A stretch of 64,000 nucleotides of DNA. Origin: Patiria pectinifera. Its lineage: Eukaryota; Echinodermata; Asteroidea; Valvatida; Asterinidae. The stretch covers positions 22,360,905 through 22,424,904 of the forward strand of contig CM057134.1 in assembly GCA_029964075.1 (NCBI GenBank), in the 5' to 3' direction. Shown piece by piece: positions 28,976 through 41,444 of the stretch. The translations under genes were made by a program, and so were the position numbers. Each line of letters opens with the position of its first letter. The stretch's first letter is position 1. Under the pieces are notes generated by a model. It saw only the letters and a program-made list of their open reading frames with translations. It had not been told where the DNA came from and searched no databases.

Positions 28976-31550
28976 ACAAAATGGCAGCCAACACAAACTC
29001 GACAACATCGTCGTACGTTTCACATTGAAAAAAAAACCAACTTTTAAAATAATTCTAAATTTAATCTATATGCTGAAGTAGTTCGAGTAACTTGGACCCA
29101 ACCATTCGGACATGGTCTGGTGATAGGGTCCAAGCTAAACCGCATATGCCAAATTACTAGATATGCCACCTGAGGTACACTAGTAAGTAGACATCGATGA
29201 TTAAGATGGTGGTACTGAAGTTTACTTACGAACCGGATGAAAAGTGAAATTTCCTGTTCAATTCCGAGAGCTCCCCTCGCAATCGTGAACACGTTAAATT
29301 TCCGACTCGAGTTTGAACAATGCGATGTGGCGTGCCCAGCGTTCCTTCAATGGTTCCCGTATCACGAGTGAGATTCTGTTACCGAGCGCGATGCAATGAT
29401 TATGATAATGAGAAGACTGAATCTCGTTTGCACACACAAGTGCGTTTTGAACGATGATAGGGAGTCAGAACTAGCATGAACTGGTTTCCGCTGGTAGCTG
29501 CCCTAGAATTGCACCACTTTTCAATTGTGGTTTTTGTGGTGTCATTTGTCACAGAGTGAAAGGCTACGGTTGCCAATCAAGGCAGGTGGGAAAAAAGTGA
29601 TTTCACCATGAAATCACTAAGTCTCTAAATAGACCCTTGCATGAAATTGGTCACTGCTCAGTCAACCGTGAATGTAATGACATGATCAGGGTGTCATTTT
29701 AAAGAGGAGATTCAACCCTAACAGAGGATATCTCCCTTTGATTCATGTGTGTCCTACTTCTGTTCCAATTAGCAGTACAAGTATTGCAAGTTTGATAGTA
29801 GACCTTAATGTTAGCTTCACGGAGGAAACGCTGGTGTTGGTAAACTCAAGAGTTATGGTTGGGAATGTTTAGAGCCTTCTGAAATATCACTTTCTGTTAA
29901 ATTTCAGGAAAATCTTTTGCTCTGGCGAGCCTCAAGAGGCAAAAATCAAAGTGCACCGCATTAGGGGCCCGCGCCATGTTAGTGGCCACGACATGTTAGG
30001 GGACAATACATGTATTTCCAGCTCATTAGATTAGAGAAAAGCTGTGAAAAATGAAAACATTTACACTGTGAGTGTGAGGTTTTACCTGAACCTCAGAATT
30101 TATTTCCAAATATGAAATGTGACGCATGAGTCGGACTTGACCTTTGTGACTCATGACGCATAAGTCGGACTTGACCTTTGTGACTCTGGCCTTGAACTCG
30201 GGAGAGGTGACTCGGACTCGGTGTTTGGTAACTCGACTAAAAGTCTGAGTTGAGGGGGCAAGTTGGTAAGGGGAGAATACATGTAGGACAGGGGGCGAGT
30301 TGACTAGATACAGTACCATTGATAGAACCCACCGCCACTGGTATTTTTTAAATCCTTGGAATGTCCCCAACAGGAAAAAAGACATCACCAAAGAAATTTT
30401 AGAGATGCAGTCTGTCAGGGGCCGTTTATTGGAACTCCCCTGATAGAGCTTAAAGGGAAGATACAACATTTGCAAACATCAAAAAAACGAAATGACAACA
30501 TCAAAAAACGAAATGATCAAGTTATCATGAAATACCTCACTGGGTTGTTAGGGAATGACAGTCTAAAGTATCCTGTAAATTGTGGCTCCTGGTGTGCTGA
30601 TATTTTCAAGGAAAATTTTATCTTTCCAACGCTGGTCAGCCAACCAGCGTTGGAGAAAACTTTTTTTTTTCTCAAAAACTGCTTCTAAATTTTCATATTT
30701 AGTTATTTCGCATTTTCTTTGCAATTGATTACACACCTATGAAAAGGGTACAAGCCTGCTAGACTGATTATCTGACCTTACAATACCTCAAACTCTATAA
30801 ATTGCTTCGTTTCATCTTAAGTGGGGTCAGGGAACCAGACTTTACCAACATGATTGGTTTTCTTGGTTTTTCTAGCATCTACAAGCCCAAAATGTGAAAC
30901 AAGTCAGTTTAACAATATTTTCTATCGCATACTAATCCTCCAAATCCATTTATGTCAGAAAATTTCAGTAAAAGCAAATGTTGTACATTCCCTTTAATGC
31001 CATAAGCTTAGCACACTTTGACTGATGTTAATACAACTTTGCATTATTCATCTTCATGAATAATGTGTGTGGTTGCATAAAAACTAACTATAGAGGGCGT
31101 TAGAGTTAACTGAAATAGATACACTTTTATTTTGACGATCATCTGAATAATTTCTCATTCGTACTTGTCACAGATGTACTGTTCAGCCTGAAAGCCAGTA
31201 AGCCACCAAATCTGAAACAGCATCGACGTGTAAGTGATGATTATCCTACTACTGAAATGCTAAAAGGCATAATTTGTTTAAAAGCGCTGAATGCATGTGT
31301 TATGTGGGTTTTCAATATGTGATTTCCTTGTCAAATTAAGTGACCCCCGTGTATAGTTAGCGGCAGGTTTTTGGCCATATTAACGAAAAACGTTAAACGA
31401 AAAAACCTGTTCACAGATAAGGTGCCTTGTGCAAGCTGTCTATTTCTTGTGAATTTATTTAGAATAATGCATAAATGTTACCAACAAATTGTTTTTCTCC
31501 AAATCTAGCCAGTTCATTCACCGATGTCCTTGGTGCACAGCACCTGAGTG
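28976..31550. other. Spacer and probable 5' region of the PRDM gene
   Basis: No coding exon seen. A 56-base segment at 31174-31229 has a TTGTCACAG acceptor and a GTAAGT donor and is kept in the other arm; it could be an untranslated exon. The gene's ATG has an in-frame stop six bases upstream, at 31545-31547. Confidence 0.4.
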
Positions 31551-31829
31551 ATGGATACCAGTAATGCACCCTCCCTGCAGAGGGAGGACACACTAATAGT
31601 ACCCAACAATCCCATAGTAAGATCAGCCCAAGACAGGCTCCTACAAAGCCTTCCTCAAGGGCTGAGATACTGTGTGTGGATGGACAGAGATGAGGATGGG
31701 GCAAGCATGACGATGAGGAAGGGCATCTTCACGTCCCAAGAGTTCCAGGCTGGCCTGTGGTTTGGCCCGTATGAGGGCTCGGTGGTTCTTCCTTCTGCGG
31801 GCGGGGTTAAAAACAAAGAGATGTGGGAG
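31551..31829 (+). CDS. PRDM-like exon 1 (N-terminal half of PR domain), left copy
   Basis: ATG to a GTAATT donor; 93 codons, phase 0. It contains LPQGLRYCVW, GIFTSQEF and GLWFGPYEG, the start of the PR/SET fold. Residue 9 region reads APSLQ here and APPLQ in the other copy. Confidence 0.85.
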
Positions 31830-32556
31830 GTAATTAGCTATAACCTATGCCTCAGACAAGAGTTGTATTTGAGTTTAATAAAAGTCATTACAAGTCATCC
31901 AGACTCATGTTTTCTATACGCCTTTGAATTCATGACATATGTCCAATGCATTGAATTGTTAGTGCTTGTCCCCTGTCACTTGTGGCCTGACTTGTGAATT
32001 GACTTGCTATTTGAGGTGTGATAGACTTTTCATCGACTCCATTACAGATGTGTGCCTCAGATGGCTGAGACACAAACTTGTAGTTGGTTCTTTCTTTCAG
32101 TAGGTCCTGCAATTGTTACAGCTATTGAAAGTCTATTTGTGGCCCTCCGTATCTGTAAATTTATAGTTGGTTGATAAGTTGTTGAGATGGGATGCTTCTG
32201 TTCATAAATCTGTGTTCTTACACTGTTGGAAACACATACTCTCCTCGGTCTAGAAGTATGTACTGATTCCCTGCTCCCATCAGCATGGAGCTATTGCTGC
32301 ACCCAGAAGCAGGAGTCAAGCCTTGCAATGAACATCCTCTGATGTAACTCTTGAAAGTCCACTATGTGAGAACTTAAAATGGTTATCTGCAAAGTCTTAG
32401 AACCTGTTTCTGCATGTTTGATCACGTTTGATCAGCTGTCAGGCCCCTGGAATTTCCAGGCATAGATAAAAGAAGATTTGAAAAAATATGACATGTAAAA
32501 TACTTCTTGAACTTTTGAATCCTGTCTTAAGTAATAAATGTAAATTTCTTCTACAG
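31830..32556 (+). other. PRDM-like intron 1, left copy
   Basis: Intron of 727 bases splitting the PR domain. No repeat or gene seen inside. Confidence 0.6.
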
Positions 32557-32788
32557 TTACACTGCAGTGGCAAACTCTGTCATTACATAGATGACAGCAA
32601 TGATGAAATAGCAAACTGGATGCGTTATGTCCGCTGTTCCAAAGATCCTGGACCTGATGTCAACCTCTTAGCCTATCAGCACCGAGGTGCCATCTACTAC
32701 CACAGCTTTGCTACCATCAACCCTGGGAAGGAGCTTCATGTCTGCCTACAGCACTTTAAGTTAGAAGAAGGCCTCAGTGGCTTAGGAG
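32557..32788 (+). CDS. PRDM-like exon 2 (C-terminal half of PR domain), left copy
   Basis: Acceptor TTCTACAG, donor GTGAGA. Encodes LHCSGKLCHYIDD, ANWMRYVRCSKDP, NLLAYQHRGAIYYHSF and NPGKELHV, closely following the second half of PRDM7/9/11-type PR domains. Phase 1 end matches exon 3. Confidence 0.9.
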
Positions 32789-33176
32789 GTGAGAGAAGAA
32801 GCCAAATGTTAGGAATTCTAAAAATAGGAAACAATTTACATAGGAATGATATTCATGGGGAAAATCCTTTTAATCGCCCTGGCTGTAAATATGAGGGGGA
32901 TACTGCGATAACCTATTCCTTCTGTGTGTGTTTGCATTTGTTTATGGTGTAAATCAAGGACACACACGTGCAAAATCATCGCTGAATCAGTACAGAAACC
33001 AAATCGAGAATGACTCGGCTGGAAAAGGTGTACAAAACCAATGAGAGCTGTTGCAAAAAACTTTAGTACCAACAAAGAAAAAGGGAAGAGGAACCCAAAA
33101 AATCCTTGATTTACACTGTAAACAAACATGCTAGTCTGCGGGAATGTCTGTGTGTGTGTTATGTTTTGGTTAGGTT

Positions 33177-33512
33177 AACTCTTGTCAGCACGATAACTTA
33201 TTGCTAAAACAATAGAAATCTTTTCAAGGTGGTAACTTCAGAAATACTTTACTTAGGAACTTGAAATTTGGTTTGTGGGTTGTTCTTGGTAGTCTTAAGA
33301 AGCCTTTTACTGTGGGGCTGACAGGTCAAAGGTCAATGTCACTATTGCTAAAACGTTGGAAATATTGTCAGCACGAATGCTTGAGAAATACTTTACTTAG
33401 GAACTTTGAATTTGGTTTGTGGTTTGCTGTTGGTAGTCTTAGCAAGCCTATTGATTTTGGGGCTGAAAAGGTCAAAGGTCAAGGTCACTATTGCTAAAAC
33501 AATAGAAATCTT
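33177..33512 (+). repeat. ~165-bp tandem repeat with AGGTCA motifs (left copy)
   Basis: Two units and a partial third, each containing GAAATACTTTACTTAGGAAC, GGTAGTCTTA and TCACTATTGCTAAAAC. Each full unit ends in AGGTCA half-sites: 33323-33335 and 33469-33487. In PRDM-like intron 2. Confidence 0.85.
33469..33487 (+). promoter_or_regulatory. Perfect AGGTCA triplet (DR1 plus adjoining half-site)
   Basis: AGGTCA-A-AGGTCA-AGGTCA in PRDM-like intron 2; a second AGGTCA-A-AGGTCA is at 33323-33335. DR1 spacing is the consensus for RXR, HNF4 and COUP-TF type receptors. It sits in a tandem repeat, so function is only a possibility. Confidence 0.4.
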
Positions 33513-33885
33513 CCATTTTGGTTAGGGATACTGACTTGATAAAAACCTGCCAGCATGCCAGGGGGATGGCGCAAGTATCACTTGCAGTATTCTTATAATT
33601 TTTGATTTGGACAAAGTTTTTTTAACATGTGGTGTACATGTAGAAAAGCTCACTTGGAAAGTGTGTTCCCTATTTGTTTTTATAACAGCGTTTTTTCTAG
33701 AGATGAGTTTTTGATGCTGAGTACAATATTGAGTAAACCAGAGGTGAGAATGATTGAAAACGTACTGTGAAAAATCTCTGAAATGGAATCAAACATGCAT
33801 CGGCCCATTATCAACATATATATATATCTTTTGAAGTGGTCAAGCACTCCTCATCTAGTGTCTTTTTCCTACTGGTATATTTCAG

Positions 33886-36723
33886 ATCAGCCCCATATGT
33901 GCACTGTGTGCCGTTGCGTGCACCTGAGCCAAACTCTCCCTGCTGTGCGTTACGTCCACAAAGAGGTACCCAGAAAGAAAACAATCCAACCAGCTAAGAC
34001 AACCATATCACCAGTCACAGCAGCCACCAAAAGGCTTGCTCTCAACAGCAAGATTGACAAGTTGCGACAGAAGCTCAAGGTGGGGACAGGTGGAGACTTC
34101 AGCTCAGCCAGCACCCACACTTTAAACTTCAAAACCATGCCAACTTGTTTGGCCTCTGGTAGCACCAGCTCATCTGACAGCACATCAAGCTGTGGTGTTA
34201 GCAAAAAAGTATATCAAAATGAAACACAGTCTAAATTTCCTTACAAAAGGGAATGCTCAGAGACTAGTAGTGAACCTAGCTTTGTTGGAGAAAGCAGATC
34301 CGATCTGCCACGTGGTATTGTAGGAGGCAGAGAGTTGTCATCGTTGCCATACAGTTTGGAGAAAGACCCCACAGGGAAAAAGAATTCCAGACCAGACATG
34401 GATGCTGGAAGGGATTGCATTGCCGAAGGAAATGACTCTAGTAGCAGTCCTAGTGATGGTAGCAGGAAGCCGGGTCCATCTCTTGTTGATTTACAATCAA
34501 CTGCGTCCAGTCTGAGTCCACCAAGAGCAGGAGTTGATGCTGGGAAAGATTTACAAGTTGGCATGTCTGAGACATTGACAAATTCAAAAGATACAACCAT
34601 AGCTGAAGGGACCAGTAAGATGGATAGTCAAGCCCAGGAGATGAAGCCTTATTATGGTAAAATGGTGCTAACGTCCGCCTTCCTGAAAGAGAAGTGTAAA
34701 GCATTGGTTGAGAGGGTAGAAAAGCTCCTGCCGAATCGACAATTTTTCTGTCTATATTGCGGATGGAGGTTCAGGGATCTTCACCACTTTATCAAGCACA
34801 AGAGAAGACATGTAAAGCTTTATCGGAGGGTAAAAGGGAAAGATATGTGTAAGGAATTGTGCATTGGAGTTCAGGATATCTTAACAATGATTAAGGGCCG
34901 TGGGCCTTTTGTCTGTTCTGTCTGCAATCGGTCATTCAAGGAGATTCACAAGATGAAGATGCATGAGCGATCGCATGCTAACCACACATGCCGTTACTGT
35001 GGTAGAATGTTTGGTTCAAGCACTGCACGCATCGTCCATGAGCGTGCCCATACTGGGGAATGTCCATACCCTTGCGATGAATGCCCCAAAGCGTTTCGTA
35101 CAAACTACATGAGAACACGGCACAAACAGCAGCGCCACAATACTGAGTGGCTGCACAAATGCGAGTTTTGCGACAAGAAGTTTAAAGTCAGGAGTGCCAT
35201 GACCACCCATATGAAAACCCATGACAAAAAGCTGCCTTGTCCGGTGTGCGGGAAAAATTTTGCACTGCCGCGAGATTTACTAAGGCATGTGAAAACGCAC
35301 ACAAATGAACGACCATTCCAGTGCGAGTACTGTCAAAAGTGCTACAAACAGAAGTCAACACTCACTACACACATCCAGAAACATTTTGTTGGTGACTTTG
35401 CCTGCCAGTACTGCCCTCTGAAGTTCAGAACAGTACAAGCGCATGCCCGGCATGAGAGCACTCACACAGGAGTCAAGCCAGTATTCAAGAGGGTTGAGAA
35501 ACCTTTTCCCTGCAGGTACTGTGACAGAGTTTTCCCCCGGAATGTAAAGAGGAAAGTACACGAAAGAGTTCACACGGGGGAACTTCCGTTTCAGTGCGAG
35601 TTGTGTGAGAAAGCATACTCCAGCAAGAAAGGACTGGAGAGTCACATGAGAACACACTCAGATGAGCGGCCCTATCCCTGCCTTATTTGTGGGAAGAGTT
35701 TCAAAGAACGCAACACACTCAAATGCCACATGCGAATCCACACTGGAGTGCGTCCATTCAAGTGCGAGCAGTGCGACAAAACTTTCCGAGTGAGCGACGC
35801 ACTAAAAATGCACCGCCGGTCGCATAGTGATGAGCGTGCCTACAAGTGCCAGCAGTGTGAGAAGGCTTTCAAGCAGCTCTCGGCCCTTCGAAAGCACGAA
35901 CGCTGGCACATTGGTCTTCGGCCCCACATCTGTGATATTTGCGGCCGTGATTTTGTTGACAGGTACCGCCTGCGGATCCATCAGAGCATACACCTGAGGT
36001 GCGCCACACAAGTGCAACATGTGCGACAAGAGCTTCACTGAGGCTTGCCGGTTGAAGAGACACTTGCGGGAGCACGAGAATCGGCGAGAGTTTGGCTGCG
36101 AGATCTGCAACAAGAAATTCAATTTCAAAGACCAGCTGGAGACTCACGTCAAGACCCACAGTGAGGAGAGACCCTTCCAGTGCCAAAACTGCCCCAAATG
36201 CTTCAAGAACAGCAGTGCCTTGCACCGCCACCAACGGGTCCACTCTGACCAGTCCTTCTGCTGTCCTGTCTGCAACAAGGGCTTCAAGTTCATGAAGTCA
36301 CTCAGGAAGCACACCCTGCAACACCTTAGCAAGGATGTCATGTCCTTTGCTGCATCATCTTCAAGTCTCGCTGACCTGTGTGGTATAATACCGCCATGCA
36401 CCGACTCCATCCCAGGTAGTCAAACTCAACTAGACAGCGATAAAGATCCCAGTTTGGAGACAATTTCATTCCCCAATCATTTCATTAAGCAGACCTCCAG
36501 CAGTAAATCAAGTACACACCTGAATATGTACCGTAAGAGTCTTGGTATGTATCCTGATGAATTCCAGGACAATGACTCTGACCAAAGCACCATTGTGGAT
36601 GAGCATGAGCAGGTTCATAAGTTGACTTCTAAAGACGATGGAGCTCCTGATAGTCCTGTGGGTCTTTATCCTATCACTCCTCTCAACCAAATCAAAGTGG
36701 AGAGGTTTTCTGAAGATGAGTAG
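33886..36723 (+). CDS. PRDM-like exon 3 (zinc fingers), left copy, broken
   Basis: Acceptor TATATTTCAG. Starts with CTVCRCVHLSQ, a Cys/His-rich segment just after the PR domain, then a Ser-rich linker of about 270 residues and the finger array. The frame breaks at about 35996, after finger 14, and resumes in another frame to the normal stop. Confidence 0.85.
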
Positions 36724-37540
36724 GTTGAATCCCTCAAAGTCATATTCCAGAGCATTCATGTAAATCAGGATAAAGTCTTTTTATATTGTGGTTTGGAGGA
36801 ATGAAATGTCACAGTTTATGATGCTCAGATGGTAAAAATTCTGCCAATACAAAGAGTTACAAAACGGGGCAATCCAATCTTCTTTTTGTGCCTTTTTTTT
36901 GGGGGGGGGGGGGGGAATGGGTTAAGAGTTGGGTGTGTGGGCGTCGATCGTCACGGAAATGTAACAGTCAGTCCAATTGAGGGTTTTCAGGGACTATAGA
37001 TTCATTGATTTATCTTTGTCCAGCTTATACGTCCGTGCAGTCGGGGTGTTAGCTCAAGAGATTGTTGTCTCATACCTTTTAATTGATCAAACTTGCCATG
37101 TACAGCGCCGCTTAGAATGGATGCTGAAAATACTGAATTTGTTGCATGTATATATTTGTACATCAAGTATCATCATTTTTTAGTAATTTGTTAACATATG
37201 ACTAATTAAGCCCGATAGATTTTTAGTGAAAAAATGACCTTTACTGTACTTTGTAACAATATAATGAGTAATTGTGCACTCTTTAGACTAGTAGTACATG
37301 TATCAAATGTTGTAGTTCATAGTAAACAAATATTGTAATGTTATGCCGACATCTTTTGTCCTTTATTAATGTAGAAAGAGTGTCTTTTAACAATTTATGT
37401 TGATTTTATTCTATGTCAAAAAATATCTCTACAAAGTACAAACTGTCAGTTGTGCATATTGTATAGGGTTTTGGGCTTGGAAAATTTGAATTTCTTAGCT
37501 GTAACATGCATGCTGCAACACCAAATACGTGTTCCCTTAA
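36724..37540. other. PRDM-like 3' untranslated region and flank (left copy)
   Basis: No gene. A run of about 16 G at 36901-36916 is far shorter in the mirror copy (about 48963-48970), a length difference typical of alleles or of assembly error at homopolymers. Confidence 0.5.
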
Positions 37541-38053
37541 AGGGACACTAGGTCCTGGAACAGCCCAATTGGGCTACAAAACGCGTTTGCACGAGATGAT
37601 GATAATCGGAAATAACTTTTAAAAGTAGGATATAAACATCCACACAACTATCCTTTCAAAACTGGGCGTTTTTGTGTTATTCCTGTATTATGCGTGCGAG
37701 AACGAATTTCGGGGTCCACTTTTGCGACCCCATAAATTCGAGCTGTCTGGATGCTAGTTGTGATTTCATTCGTACGCGTAAAGTGTTCGCCTTTTGCGGA
37801 CGTTGAAGAAACCACAATTTTTCACATTGGTGATTGGTCACTGCGCGGTGTTCCCGAGACATACGTGTATAGCGTACATGAGAACGACACGAAAAACGTA
37901 TTGGTACTCCGTCATGTCCGATGTAAACAAGCATTTTTTTCTTTTCTTTTCTGGGGAACGGTAAGACATTAGGTTGGTTTCCTTTCAACCACATGTTTGA
38001 AATGGGCTAAGTAAACAATCCAAAACATAACATTTTCAGGACCTAGTGCCCCT
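37541..38053. mobile_element. TTAA-target miniature transposon (left copy)
   Basis: Ends AGGGACACTAGGTCCTGGAA and TTCAGGACCTAGTGCCCCT, flanked by TTAA at 37537-37540 and 38054-38057. TTAA targets are used by piggyBac and Kolobok-type elements. 513 bp, no transposase. Mirror at 47831-48337. Confidence 0.85.
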
Positions 38054-39035
38054 TTAAGTATATCTTGTCTCATTTTAAAATATGCGTTCAACAATGAATC
38101 ATTAAACATATCTTATTAAGTTTAGATTTTCCTTTAATAAAACCAAAAAGTGATTAGCCTATGATACCCAAGGTTTCAAAGGCACATGTAAAAAAAACCC
38201 CAGTTTCTAACAGTGCTATAAACTTGTTAATTTTAACTGTCAATTCTGATGCATTAAATATACCTTCATATGGTAGAAATTGGTCCACACGCTTTCCAAA
38301 ACCTTTTAATTACATAAACTGACAATTGTTTCCATTGTCCAAACGATATGGTGCTTAGTTACACATACATGTACATATACATCTTTTCAAATGGCCAGTG
38401 TCTCATTATTATTGTTTTATTATTATATACAGTATTTGCGTGCTTGTAATTAAAAAGAGAGGCTTTTTGTTGTCTTGACTACAATAAAAAGGTTTTAACC
38501 AATGCTTTTTGTACATGAGGTTTAAATCACTGCTTGATTGCCATGCAGGTCAATACCAGAGTTACCAAGTTTTTCCAAGTCACCTAGTTTCTAGTCCAGT
38601 GAATATCATATTAATATATTATAGTGATCCGACGCTGTCTGTCTGATGTCTTATTGTCAACGTTTTTGTTGTAAAAAGCCTAAGCAGTGTATGCAGGTCC
38701 TTAAATGGTGTGTGCTCCGATTTCACTGTCCTCTGAAGTGAAAATTGCTCTTATGGCAAATTTGTTTCTTTCAGACTTAGAATACATGTAGTTAAATATT
38801 ACAACATTATCTCTATGAAAACACTCCAAAATGGTATCACTAGTACACAAAACATAATGATGATGAAAAATGTGGCAAAATCGCTTGACCAAGGTTTATC
38901 ACGCCCACTTGGGGTCAACATACAAATTGAAGTCAAAGTAGTAGATTAGTACATGTATATAACTGTCGAGCGTAGAAATTCGTACAAGAACCCTTCTCAT
39001 AAATACGTCAATTGAGGGTGCACTGATCATTACGC
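38054..39035. other. Spacer: no gene seen
   Basis: A/T-rich DNA between two transposons. AATAAA at 38483-38488 is one candidate poly(A) signal for the PRDM-like gene. Confidence 0.35.
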
Positions 39036-39696
39036 CGAAAAAAAAGTCTCCGGTTTCTGGTCTGTGCACGCATCGCCGTAGCCATGCGCGTCGGCAAAAT
39101 TAAAAAGTTATTATTTCAATGTAAGATGACGTCTCAAAACCGCCAAACTTGACTGGAATCCTGCTGCTGCACAATTTTAAAGTGTTTTAGATGGGGTTAC
39201 GATTGAGTATGTGGCCTTTATGTGGCCTCTCTGGGCTCCCATATAATTATTTTGCACTAAATTTAGTCAGGCACCATTTACAGAAAGTGTTGTCATTTTG
39301 TAATTGTGCCTCTGGAAGCCAGACTGAGGGAGCGATGGTCGTATATATATGGAACCTGTAAACGCTTTTTAATTAGCGCAATATGTAAGGGAGCAGACTA
39401 ATGACCAGCGTGGCAGCACACGCATGACGTTACCATTTTCCCTGGTTTTTGTCTTGACAATCCAAATTTCCCGGAGAATGTTCATGTTGGTCGAGATCGT
39501 AAGTGGGTGCAGAATTCTCAAGCCTTATGGCCTTACTGAGGTCACCTCAAACTCCACTCTGAAGGATATTTTTGAGGGTTTTAAGGGGATCCAAGCGTCA
39601 TCTGCAACATCAGCCGACATTTGGAGAAAAAAAGTAGAAAAAAAAAAAAGCCGCGTTGTCGCACCACTTTTGACCGAAGACTGTTTTGGGGGCCTT
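39036..39696. mobile_element. Longer relative of the AAAGTCTCCGGTTTCTGG element (left copy)
   Basis: Starts AAAAGTCTCCGGTTTCTGG with CGCCGTAGCCATGCGCGTCG just inside, as at 11636. Right end is diverged: GACCGAAGACTGTTTTGGGG. About 300 internal bases are absent from the short copy. Mirror at 46191-46850. Confidence 0.68.
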
Positions 39697-40397
39697 AGTA
39701 GGGCCACTGCCATGTTTTACGATGATAATGCATCATGTTCATAAATCTCTCAAGTTTTCACTTCACGACTCCACCCAGCTAGCGGATGCCATGTCAACTT
39801 GCTAGTCTATTCAAATGAACTGTAATAACAGTATTAGTATGACCTTCCTCAGGATTTGATTTATGATTCATCCATGAAATGGATTTTAATAAAATCTGAA
39901 ACTTGTGAGATGAAGTTCATTCAGCACAAATTATGTAAGGGTTCAAGATTATATACATGCATGTTGTGTTTTAATGCTGTCTAAGCTCAAAAAGAAAATG
40001 CATTGTAACTAATTTTCTGTCACAGCAAATACTTGTAAATAAATTTAAATCCTTCATACTGGACCAAAAGGACACAAATTAACATCCAATGTTTCTAACC
40101 ATTAACATTAAAGTGTAAGCAGATTAAAATTGTTTTTTTTTTCAATAGTTCTGTTAAAACTTGTTACTTTTTGACATGCAGATTGGTGCTAATTATTGCT
40201 ACTGTATGAGTGGGCTTTGTCCATGTTTGATCATTATATATTTCACTCATAAGATGGAATTTGCCCTTCATAAGAAGGGCAAAACCTAATTTGATATATT
40301 TCACTGTAGTAACTATCATGTAGTTTGTATGTTTATGCTTTTTGTATGCTTTTTAATTAAACAAAAATCCTGTGTAGAACCAATAGGATCATGTTCA
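39697..40397. other. Spacer between PRDM-like gene and BMS1 3' end
   Basis: No gene seen. It contains the short palindrome TTGCCCTTCATAAGAAGGGC near 40261. Confidence 0.4.
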
Positions 40398-40660
40398 TTT
40401 ATTAAAACACATTCTTATAGAATATGATCGCGTGTGAAAAGAACAGTACACATTTTCAAATGTTCGTGTGTTGTTGAAGGCACAGATAAGCTGGATGAAC
40501 GTATATTTCAAGATTCTCCATATCACCTTTGCTTCAGTGACATCACAGCCCTGAGTAAAAGGTTGATGCAAACTACAGCCAAATCCTACTTCTCCAAGGC
40601 AGTGACTTTCTCTTGGGAGTGAGGTTGATCCTGTCTGTCTGTATTTGTTCCAGTTTGTCT

Positions 40661-40768
40661 CTGGATGTCTAATATGGATGATGTCTGAGATGGATGATGT
40701 CTAATATGGATGATGTCTGAGATGGATGATGTCTAATATGGATGATGTCTGAGATGGGTGATGTCTAG
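40661..40768 (-). repeat. 16/32-bp tandem repeat in BMS1 3' untranslated region
   Basis: Alternating ATGGATGATGTCTAAT and ATGGATGATGTCTGAG units directly after the BMS1 stop codon. The mirror copy at 45115-45219 has the same arrangement. Confidence 0.9.
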
Positions 40769-40771
40769 TTC

Positions 40772-40885
40772 CTAGTCTTGTTTCTTCCCTCTCTCTTTCC
40801 TCTTCTGCATCTTGCCTAGCGCCCGGTACAACTCCTGCTTTGCCTCCTTCTGTCGCTTGTCCCTCTGTTTTTCAATCACATTCAT
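40772..40885 (-). CDS. BMS1: BMS1 last coding exon (left copy)
   Basis: Minus strand, acceptor CTGTTACAG, stop TAG at 40772-40774. It encodes 37 very basic residues: MNVIEKQRDKRQKEAKQELY, then RALGKMQKRKERGKKQD. Register and spacing match the C-terminus of the BMS1 ribosome-assembly GTPase. An AATAAA on the minus strand at 40398-40403 would give a 3' untranslated region of about 370 bases. Confidence 0.78.
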   Translation of the reverse strand: MNVIEKQRDKRQKEAKQELYRALGKMQKRKERGKKQD

Positions 40886-41345
40886 CTGTAACAGAGGGAA
40901 TAGGTAGTTCTGAATAACCCCACTGAACTTTGAGGAGTCATTAATCCTCTAAAAAAATGCATTAAAATGTCAAGGACACGTGTCGCCCTTGTGATTTAAT
41001 CTTGGGAGCAAACAATAGATTTATGACAACACATTTTCATAGAGCTCAATTTCACAGAACTTAGAAGCAGAATATATTGCAAAGCAAATGTAGGTAGCAA
41101 ACCCACTACAGGTAATGCACATTGCAGGATTATTGGACGGGCAAACTGCTTTTACTGAGCATTTCTGTGCTCAATAGTTCTATGGAATTGGCCTCTGGAC
41201 ACTAAATAACTTTGCAATGTACTGGTGTACCCACTGTAAATGCGTAGACTTTGAAGCATTAGGGAGCCTTTTTTGTCCAACTTTTGAGGAATGGATTACA
41301 GCATGTCTCTGTATAAAACACTTTAGGAATTGACATGATGCTGAC

Positions 41346-41444
41346 CTTCAGTCTGTGAGTGTTGACTCTCTGTACCATGGTCTGCCTGTCTTTGCGTTGT
41401 CTCTCCTTGTATAATGCACTCAGTTGATGCATTAATGATACCAC
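41346..41444 (-). CDS. BMS1: BMS1 penultimate coding exon (left copy)
   Basis: 33 codons in phase 0 with acceptor CATATGCACAG and donor GTCAGC. Encodes VVSLMHQLSALYKERQRKDR and QTMVQRVNTHRLK, matching the part of BMS1 that in vertebrates reads LMDALSTVHSQKMKKAKEQR. BMS1 acts in early small-subunit (40S) assembly in the nucleolus with RCL1. The rest of the gene must lie across or beyond the gap. Confidence 0.78.

Larger units (their letters stand above)
31551..36723 (+). pseudogene. PRDM-type PR-domain zinc-finger gene, left copy, frameshifted
   Basis: Exons 31551-31829, 32557-32788 and 33886-36723 correspond one for one to the intact right copy. Exon 3 lacks a G near 35995-35997 and a C near 36002-36005. 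These two single-base losses shift the frame and give a stop at 36039-36041, so the product would have about 888 residues, ending within finger 15 and losing fingers 15-18 and the C-terminal tail. The downstream frame stays otherwise intact to TAG at 36721. Two losses within ten bases in otherwise well-kept sequence suggest sequencing or consensus error, or a recent null allele, rather than old decay. Confidence 0.85.

Noticed and set aside
33783..33885. Upstream extension of PRDM-like exon 3 as an alternative start
   Set aside because: The frame is open upstream of the acceptor, but the TATATTTCAG site and phase 1 agreement with exon 2 show this part is intron.
37677..37994. Small coding gene in the TTAA-flanked element
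   Set aside because: The frame lies wholly within a miniature transposon and differs by indels between the two arms.
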